A DNA stretch of 45,762 bases from Prevotella sp. KH2C16. GTDB lineage: Bacteria; Bacteroidota; Bacteroidia; Bacteroidales; Bacteroidaceae. The notes under the pieces were generated by a model. The model searched no databases. It had not been told where the DNA came from and saw only the letters and a list, made by a program, of their open reading frames with translations. Positions 40,799-45,762 of this stretch are shown piece after piece; within the stretch, counting starts at the first letter, position 1, and each line of letters opens with the position of its first letter. Position numbers and translations under genes: made by a program. The stretch is taken from the NCBI RefSeq assembly GCF_900113305.1, contig NZ_FOOW01000023.1:1-45762 (forward strand), given 5' to 3'.

Positions 40799-41195
40799 GG
40801 GCTTGACTGGATTTGACGGCGGGCCGAGATGGTATGTAAGCATGCGGAGCTTCGGTGGCTGGCTCCTAAATATCAGTTATCAACAAATTAATTGGCGAAA
40901 ACAATTACGCTCTCGCTGCCTAGTCGAAGTATAGTAGACAGGCTCAATCCTTTCACAAGGTGAGGGGACGGGACATCGCTCAAGCACTCTTTTCCCGAAA
41001 TAGCTTGACTCAGCGGTGCTAGATTAGTCGGGGATAGCCCTGTGGAGGCCTCGCTCCGCGGGCGAAGATTCAGAGGATAAGGCGACGGTTGGTGGTCCGG
41101 GTCTTGCCGCCGCACGAAAATCAAAGGCCGGAATAAGCATGTAGAAAGCATATGGTTTCCCCGTGCGGACGAGGGTTCGAATCCCTCCAGGTCCA
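40799..41195 (+). ncRNA. ssrA: tmRNA
   Basis: This RNA rescues stalled ribosomes and tags the nascent peptide for proteolysis. The 5' end GGGCTTG pairs with CAGGTCC at 41188-41194 to form the acceptor stem. The T-arm GAGGGTTCGAATCCCTC lies just before the 3' end. The tag frame at 40894-40923 encodes GENNYALAA and stops at TAG, a Bacteroidota-type tag with the LAA degron. CCA does not appear to be encoded after the discriminator A 41195. Ends are inferred from pairing and could be off by a base or two. Confidence 0.95.
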
Positions 41196-41201
41196 CTCGT
41201 A

Positions 41202-41245
41202 AAGAAGCTGATGGTTGCAGAAAGTCCAACCGTCAGCTTCTTTTT
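41202..41245 (+). terminator. tmRNA terminator
   Basis: AAGAAGCTGATGGTTG pairs with CAACCGTCAGCTTCTT (one G-T pair) around a short loop and is followed by T residues, a classical intrinsic terminator. Confidence 0.85.
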
Positions 41246-41317
41246 ATATAAATAGGTAGGGTAGGGCATTGGCTTGCGGGCTGTCAGCCGACTTTGCCAA
41301 CACGGCAAGCGGACATT

Positions 41318-41348
41318 GGCAATCCCTCCCTCTACGGGGGGGATTGCC
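41318..41348. terminator. GC-rich hairpin after the TauE/SafE gene
   Basis: GGCAATCCCTCCC (41318-41330) pairs with GGGGGGGATTGCC (41336-41348) with one wobble pair. It lies between the tmRNA terminator and the 3' end of the TauE/SafE gene. There is no T-run on either side, so terminator function is uncertain. Confidence 0.4.
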
Positions 41349-41403
41349 TGCAGGAAGGCGCCCTGGAGTTTGCTGCCGGTTTTTCAGCACCCTGGCATGG
41401 CAG

Positions 41404-42123
41404 TCAAATCATGTTCGAGATAAACAGGTAGGCGGAGAGCGCTATCATGCACCCTGCCACCAATTTCTGATATTTCTTGCGGTTGATGTCCTTTATCGAT
41501 TTCAAGGCCAAATAGTTGCCGGCAATCATTGCCGATGCGATGAAGAGTCCGGTCAATAGGATTTGCGTATTCACCAGATTCAGTTTCCCGTAGACAAGAG
41601 TCTTCACGATGTGCATCACGGTTGCCGCTGTCGCCTCGCTGGCGATGTAGGAGACCGGGGAGAGGTCGAGGGTGAGGAAGGTTGCGCTGCTCAGTGGTCC
41701 GGAGATACTCAGCAGACCGTTGACGAATCCGGTTATTGCACCTCCGACAAGCATGGTAGCCGGACGCTTCTTCAGCCTGATCTTGCCTCGCAGTTTCAGT
41801 AGGGCAAACACGATGAGGGCCAGGGCCACGATGCCGGTCATCAGATGTTTAGGCGCTATTGAAAAGCCGTATGCGCCCAGTGCCGACAGGGGTACTGCCG
41901 TGGCAAGAAACCACATCGTAGGCTTCCACATAATCTCTTTCCACCCCAGTGCTGCCCGCGAAGCATTGCTCAGCAGTTGTGCGATGGTGCTGATGGGTAC
42001 TGCTACTTCTATGCCAAAGAAATATGTGATGACAGGGAGCAGGACCATTCCGCCCCCGAAGCCGACCGCACTCGACAGGAAGCCTGCAAGGAATCCTACA
42101 ACGACTAATACTATATACATCAT
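41404..42123 (-). CDS. TauE/SafE-family membrane transporter
   Basis: This 239-residue protein has about seven to eight helices and the family repeat motif at the start, GFLAGFLSSAVGFGGGMVLL. Its second-half counterpart is MLVGGAITGFVNGLLSISGP. The family exports sulfite, sulfonates or other organic acids, and the substrate is not predictable. It lies 103 bases downstream of the thioredoxin-like gene on the same strand and may be the last gene of that transcript. Confidence 0.92.
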   Translation of the reverse strand: MMYIVLVVVGFLAGFLSSAVGFGGGMVLLPVITYFFGIEVAVPISTIAQLLSNASRAALGWKEIMWKPTMWFLATAVPLSALGAYGFSIAPKHLMTGIVALALIVFALLKLRGKIRLKKRPATMLVGGAITGFVNGLLSISGPLSSATFLTLDLSPVSYIASEATAATVMHIVKTLVYGKLNLVNTQILLTGLFIASAMIAGNYLALKSIKDINRKKYQKLVAGCMIALSAYLFISNMI

Positions 42124-42226
42124 TTCGTGTCAATCTTGAAGCACCTCTTTCCTGATGTCCCGTGTCTTCGGCAGCCGGGCGGCAGGAAGGCCTTCGCCGA
42201 TTACTTCGCAGATGGCATCCTGCGAA

Positions 42227-42721
42227 TCAGTTTCTTACGGCCTCGGGCGTCCAGGCCTTCAAGAAGCGAAGCACCTTCTCTTTGTCGTATCCCTTGCCTT
42301 CTTCCAAGAAACTGGAGTCCTGGATATGCAGCACCTTGCCATTCCCGTCAAGGATGACAAATACGGGGAACCCGAATCGCTGAGGACTGCCAAGTCGCTT
42401 CATCAGGGCCGTGGCGTTTTCCGCATTGCCTTTACGGGGATTGTAGTTGACATGCAGATAGAGATAGTTGTCGTTAATCACCTTCATGATGTCGGTATCC
42501 CTGCTGACAAAGTCGGCAAAGAGCAGGCACCACGGGCACCAGTTGCCGCCAATCTGGCAGACGATGAACTTGTTTGCACCCGTTGCCCGTATATCTTCTA
42601 TGGCCCTGTCGATCTGCTCCATCGGGTTGATGGTCTCGTCATATACTTTCTTCAGGGTGCCCTGGGCGCTGGCCATGATGGTGGTCAGAGCCAGCAAGAG
42701 TGTGAATGCTGCTTTCTTCAT
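42227..42721 (-). CDS. Secreted thioredoxin-like protein
   Basis: This 164-residue protein has signal peptide MKKAAFTLLLALTTIMASA and a thioredoxin fold with redox centre GGNWCPWCLLF at about residues 58-68. The cis-Pro segment FGFPVFVILDGNGKVLH is near 118. The extended first part and CPWC motif resemble DsbD-gamma or SoxW/TlpA-like periplasmic reductases. It probably reduces or isomerises disulfides in the periplasm. It follows the DUF1304 gene by 18 bases. Confidence 0.88.
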   Translation of the reverse strand: MKKAAFTLLLALTTIMASAQGTLKKVYDETINPMEQIDRAIEDIRATGANKFIVCQIGGNWCPWCLLFADFVSRDTDIMKVINDNYLYLHVNYNPRKGNAENATALMKRLGSPQRFGFPVFVILDGNGKVLHIQDSSFLEEGKGYDKEKVLRFLKAWTPEAVRN

Positions 42722-42739
42722 TGTTCTTATTTTGTGAGA

Positions 42740-43099
42740 TTAGATTCCGAGAAAACTGCAGATGAGGGCAAGCGTGGCCGGGCCTCCCTGCTTCATGATG
42801 ATCATTTTATTGCTCGTCAGACTGCCATAGGCTGCCACAAGGATGACATAGCCGAGAAGCAGGCGCAGCCATAAGGTATCGCCCAGGACAACGGCTATGG
42901 CCAGCAGGACGGCCAGCAATAGATTGTAGATGCCTTGGTTCTTGAGCAAAGCCCTGGCCTCCTTGGCCTGAAGTATCCCCGGCTGCAGTCCGAAGGTCTT
43001 CGCCGTATGTCCGGAAGTCGTGGCCACCGTCTCAAGATACATGATATAGACATGCTCCAGGGAGACAAGCGATGCCAGGATAATAGTGATGGTTCCCAT
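42740..43099 (-). CDS. DUF1304 membrane protein
   Basis: This 119-residue protein has four hydrophobic helices and the family start IIILASLVSLEHVYIMYLET-like, with GLQPGILQAKEARALLKNQG and IYNLLLA around residues 37-63. Function is unknown. It is first in an operon with the thioredoxin-like gene. Confidence 0.87.
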   Translation of the reverse strand: MGTITIILASLVSLEHVYIMYLETVATTSGHTAKTFGLQPGILQAKEARALLKNQGIYNLLLAVLLAIAVVLGDTLWLRLLLGYVILVAAYGSLTSNKMIIMKQGGPATLALICSFLGI

Positions 43100-43202
43100 T
43101 GTATATTTTTACTTTAAACATGACTGTCCTTGTCTTTTGCTTCATCGGTTTTTCCCCGTGTCGGTGGATTCCCCCCATGGGCAATCCTTTGTTACAGGAT
43201 TA

Positions 43203-43210
43203 CAAAGATA
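43203..43210 (-). promoter_or_regulatory. -7 box for the DUF1304-thioredoxin unit
   Basis: The minus strand reads TATCTTTG. The leader to ATG 43099 would be about 95 bases, longer than for most genes here, and holds short overlapping inverted repeats. Nothing else is seen in 43211-43353. Confidence 0.5.
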
Positions 43211-43353
43211 ACTTCCAGAAGCCAAAGTGCCAAGGGAAATTGGGTTAATGGTTGTTAAATTTGATTCGGTCCTGCCTGCCGCCTTCCTGATTCCTGCCAA
43301 AAGGTAACCATATATTATTAAGCTGTCTTCTTGCGGAATTCAATTTTTTGTCA

Positions 43354-43361
43354 TACCTTTG
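43354..43361 (+). promoter_or_regulatory. -7 box for the DoxX gene
   Basis: TACCTTTG, with TTG at 43331-43333 exactly 20 bases upstream; the start codon is 44 bases downstream. Confidence 0.65.
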
Positions 43362-43405
43362 CCGACGGAGCCCGGTAAAGGCGAATATAAAACCAATAGA
43401 AAGAA

Positions 43406-43828
43406 ATGATAGTCGACAAAGATTTCCTTCGCAATCAGGATTTGGGATTGCTCGTATTGAGAGTAAGTATAGGGGGACTGATGCTCTTCCATGGTGTATC
43501 TAAACTACTGCACGGCGTGGGCTTCATCGAGGGCATGCTCGCCGGCCTGGGACTTCCCGGTTTCATTGCCTACGGCTGCCTGCTGGCAGAGCTCGTCGGT
43601 GCAGCCTTCATCCTTGTGGGGCTGTGGACGCGCGCTGCCGCTTTCGTGCTCACCGGCAATATGGTGGTAGCCATACTCATGGCACATTCCTCTCAGATAT
43701 TCTCACTTGACCCCATGACGGGCGGACTGCTCATCGAAGACCCGCTGCTCTTCTTGCTCGGAGCCGCTGCTCTCTGCTTTACCGGCGGAGGCAGATATGC
43801 CCTCACCAAGGGGAATATCTTCAGCTGA
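43406..43828 (+). CDS. DoxX-family membrane protein
   Basis: This 140-residue protein has four helices and the DoxX signature LLVLRVSIGGLMLFHGVSKL near residues 15-34. FIAYGCLLAELVGAAFILVG and LWTRAAAF follow. Members are small quinone- or redox-linked membrane proteins, and the reaction here is unknown. It is monocistronic and ends at the bidirectional terminator at 43855. Confidence 0.93.
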   Translation: MIVDKDFLRNQDLGLLVLRVSIGGLMLFHGVSKLLHGVGFIEGMLAGLGLPGFIAYGCLLAELVGAAFILVGLWTRAAAFVLTGNMVVAILMAHSSQIFSLDPMTGGLLIEDPLLFLLGAAALCFTGGGRYALTKGNIFS

Positions 43829-43854
43829 GGTCTGCCCGGTAAAAGAATCTGGAA

Positions 43855-43893
43855 ACACAAAAGGATGAGCCGCGAAAACCCATCCTTTTGTGT
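43855..43893. terminator. Bidirectional terminator
   Basis: ACACAAAAGGATG (43855-43867) pairs perfectly with CATCCTTTTGTGT (43881-43893), giving a 13-bp stem between the DoxX gene and the converging small gene at 43919. Confidence 0.8.
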
Positions 43894-43918
43894 TCTGTGC
43901 CCAGCCTTTGCCCCGGCC

Positions 43919-44182
43919 TTATGGGTTTGCTCCTGTTTCCTTGATTCCCTTGACAAGCATCTCGCAAATCCGGTCTTCCCTGATTATCTTCGGAGCGGCC
44001 TTGCCTGCCAGCACCAACACTTTCTTGCCATTCCGGTAGATGTAGAGCTGGCGTGAGCGTATCACGGCCGTCAGCCCATCGTCATGCAGCATGGCTGTCC
44101 AAAGGTGGTGGTAGGCACCCTCCTCTTCAAACAACTTCTTCTTCAGTTGGGAGCACATGTTGGTTGTATCGATTTGCTGCAT
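43919..44182 (-). CDS. Small hypothetical protein
   Basis: This 87-residue protein (MQQIDTTNMCSQLKKKLFEE, later HHLWTAMLHDDGLTAVIRSR, ending KGIKETGANP) has no signal peptide or membrane helix. The middle reads like a small alpha/beta domain with strands QLYIYRNGKKVLVLAG. A proper -7 box lies upstream at 44211-44218 and a strong terminator downstream, so it is a real transcription unit. I do not recognise the family. Confidence 0.7.
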   Translation of the reverse strand: MQQIDTTNMCSQLKKKLFEEEGAYHHLWTAMLHDDGLTAVIRSRQLYIYRNGKKVLVLAGKAAPKIIREDRICEMLVKGIKETGANP

Positions 44183-44210
44183 ACCTTTGTCTGTTTTGGC
44201 TTACTGTCCG

Positions 44211-44218
44211 CAAATATA
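44211..44218 (-). promoter_or_regulatory. -7 box for the small gene at 43919
   Basis: The minus strand reads TATATTTG (TAnnTTTG), 28 bases before the ATG at 44182. Confidence 0.55.
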
Positions 44219-44392
44219 CGACTTTTATTTCAACTGGCATGGTTTCATGGCGAAGAATTTCTCACGGGGAGGCTGACCGTGCGCGGCAAGTGCTTGTTCC
44301 GAAAACGGACACTCCGGAATCCAGTCCCGGCAGTTGTATATTCACTCGATATTGCATATTTATGCAGGATACCGCCGCTCGCCTTGCTGCAA

Positions 44393-44474
44393 ACGGCCTT
44401 TTACTCGCCTTTTAGCGGCTTCCGACCCTGCTTCCAGCGGCCTTTCAGGGTGTAAAAGACCGCCTTTTACTCTG
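44393..44474. repeat. Family B intergenic repeat cluster B3
   Basis: The words CGGCCTTTTACTC, GCCTTTTAGCGGCTTCCGAC (44407-44426), AGCGGCCTTTCAGGG and CCGCCTTTTACTCTG (44460-44474) recur as in clusters B1 and B2. The rest of the 44219-44786 gap shows an AAAAGGG/CCCTTTT hairpin at 44521-44540 and no gene. Confidence 0.65.
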
Positions 44475-44786
44475 AAATCGGCCGTTCGCAGGGCACCTAA
44501 CGGAAATCCTGTTTATCATAAAAAGGGAAAATCCCCTTTTAGAAGCCTCGTAAAGCCTTTGGCCTGTCGCGGTGGCACAATTCCCCACCTGCACCGTTCC
44601 GACGCCTCTCGTGCGACATGTATAAATATTCATTTTTGCTTACGATCAGACCAGAAACCATTGTCCTGAATTTCGGTAAAGGGGGCTTCCTCCCGCAGGG
44701 GGCGGAGAGCCATGCGGGGAGGCGGTCTGGAGGGACAGGAAACATATTTTCTGCCTTTACCGTGGCTTTTTTCAAAATAATTTTTC

Positions 44787-44794
44787 TACCTTTG
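44787..44794 (+). promoter_or_regulatory. -7 box for the SPFH gene
   Basis: TACCTTTG matches TAnnTTTG, 60 bases before ATG 44855. Confidence 0.55.
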
Positions 44795-44854
44795 CGGAAG
44801 TCATAAAAACCAAATCAGGGGAAGCCATCCCTGAAAACTTACTAACTAAAGGCT

Positions 44855-45762
44855 ATGGAACTAAAGAACTTTTTCAAGCGACAACTACGCACGGTCATTG
44901 AATGGAAGGAGCAAGACGCCTCCCTTCTCTTCCACCGGATGGAAACGACGACGGATGAAATCAAGAACGCCAGCAAGCTCATCGTGGCCCCGGGGCAGGG
45001 CTGCCTCGTGGTCTACGACGGCAAGGTGATGGCCACGCTGACCGAGCCCGGCATCTATGAGATGGCCACCGCCAACCATCCTTTCATCACCACGCTGCTC
45101 AACCTGGCGCAGCAGATGGAGAGCGAGCACAAGATGCGCTTCTACTTCTTCCGCACGGCGGAACTCGTGAATGTGCTCTGGGGCACCGCCTCGCCCGTGA
45201 AGTATATAGAGCCCGACTATCAACTGCCCGTGGCACTCGGTGTCTGCGGCAACTTCTCGGTGAGGATTGCCGACGCCGCTTGTATGTTCACCACCTTGCT
45301 CGGAACCGTGGGCGACTATCGTGTGGCCGATGTGCAGGAGCTCGTTTCCTCGCGTATCGTGGCCCCGCTCACCGCCTTCCTTGCCTCGAAGGCCTATCCC
45401 TATCGTGAGGTGGACCGCCACCTGATGGAGCTTTCGGCCGACCTGAAGGAAAAGACCGGCGACGAGCTGCTGAGGCTGGGACTCACGCTGACCGACTTCC
45501 GCGTGGACTCCGTAACCTTCGACGAAGACACGATGGAGCGTATCGGCAAGATTGCCGACATGACGGCAGAGCAGCGGGCGGCTGCCGAAGTTGACTTAGA
45601 CTATACCGGCGTGCAGAAACTGGCCGCGATGCGCGATGCCGCACGCAACGAAGGCGGACTCGCCGGTGCCGGACTGCAGGTGGGGGCAGGCGTACAGCTG
45701 GCCAAGGACATCTTCGCCCCGCAGGCCGGCGGCTCTGGCGCGAAGGCTGCGGAGACCGGTAA
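44855..45762 (+). CDS. SPFH-domain (YdjI/virion-core-like) protein, 3' truncated
   Basis: The frame from ATG 44855 stays open to the window edge (302 codons), so the C-terminus is missing. It starts MELKNFFKRQLRTVIEWKEQ, with the beta-rich SPFH part KLIVAPGQGCLVVYDGKVMA and TLTEPGIYEM. KYIEPDYQLPVALGVCGNFS and RIADAACMFTTLLG follow, then a helical stretch and the terminal Gly/Ala-rich region. It belongs to the YdjI-like SPFH family sometimes labelled virion core protein, which usually ends in a zinc-ribbon part not seen here. The cellular role is unclear; membrane-stress functions are proposed for relatives. Confidence 0.9.
   Translation, partial: MELKNFFKRQLRTVIEWKEQDASLLFHRMETTTDEIKNASKLIVAPGQGCLVVYDGKVMATLTEPGIYEMATANHPFITTLLNLAQQMESEHKMRFYFFRTAELVNVLWGTASPVKYIEPDYQLPVALGVCGNFSVRIADAACMFTTLLGTVGDYRVADVQELVSSRIVAPLTAFLASKAYPYREVDRHLMELSADLKEKTGDELLRLGLTLTDFRVDSVTFDEDTMERIGKIADMTAEQRAAAEVDLDYTGVQKLAAMRDAARNEGGLAGAGLQVGAGVQLAKDIFAPQAGGSGAKAAETG

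Noticed and set aside
40888..41308. Open frames on the minus strand in the tmRNA region
   Set aside because: The region is the tmRNA gene with acceptor stem, tag frame and T-arm on the plus strand.
43161..43201. Overlapping AATCC/GGATT hairpins in the DUF1304 leader as a possible attenuator
   Set aside because: Arms are only five bases, and the first arm would lie at or before the predicted transcription start, so alternative pairing in the RNA is doubtful.

Overview
The window looks like a chromosomal segment of a Prevotellaceae-type Bacteroidota. The evidence is the many Bacteroidota-style -7 boxes (TAnnTTTG) in front of genes, a SusC/SusD pair, numerous Cys-lipoproteins, a tmRNA with the tag GENNYALAA, and type-B ribosomal protein L31. 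No tRNA, rRNA, CRISPR array, transposase or integrase was seen.

Layout. 1-4300: the end of an unknown gene, a MORN-repeat secreted protein, a probable transporter remnant, a thioredoxin reductase/glutathione peroxidase operon, and two Tyr/Asp-rich lipoproteins. 4636-9222: a SusD/SusC outer-membrane uptake pair without neighbouring glycan enzymes. 9642-18764: a nucleic-acid-themed block. It holds a secreted NUC1-type nuclease lipoprotein, L31, two lipoproteins sharing an OB-like repeat domain (one with a DUF5689-like region), a TonB-dependent-receptor-like barrel, a divergent secreted endonuclease/exonuclease/phosphatase protein, a uracil-DNA-glycosylase-family protein and uridine kinase. 19178-23948: a DUF308 membrane protein, a histidine phosphatase, an Arg/Gly/Ser-rich secreted protein, a Wzi-like outer-membrane protein and a small lipoprotein. 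23957-38169: an exopolysaccharide locus. It has a WecA-like initiator, glycosyltransferases, a deacetylase, a polymerase, a flippase, an AAC(3)-family acetyltransferase, Wzz, an intruding ATPase, an SLBB export protein and a priming sugar transferase. 38984-45762: an MFS exporter, an O6-alkylguanine transferase, tmRNA, TauE/SafE, a thioredoxin-like protein, DUF1304, DoxX, a small unknown protein and a truncated SPFH protein.

How the genes may work together. The EPS block is a Wzx/Wzy-type pathway read mainly leftward from a promoter at 38218-38225. Its priming and export genes look GC-rich, while the Wzz-to-glycosyltransferase half is visibly AT-rich, which suggests a swapped cassette. The nuclease/OB-lipoprotein/TonB/EEP block could break down, bind and import extracellular nucleic acid, with uridine kinase salvaging nucleosides; this is my main candidate for a poorly described system.

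Non-coding structure is rich. There are three arrays of 19-bp imperfect palindromes on an exact 22-bp period (1062-1146, 4473-4513, 9505-9589). A second family of CCGCCTTTTAC/GCGGCTT intergenic repeats occurs at about 18872-19075, 38499-38595 and 44393-44474. TAGGGA direct repeats spaced 21-22 bp lie upstream of two envelope-protein promoters. A doubled TTACCCAAAGGTAAC sits just upstream of the ATPase promoter.
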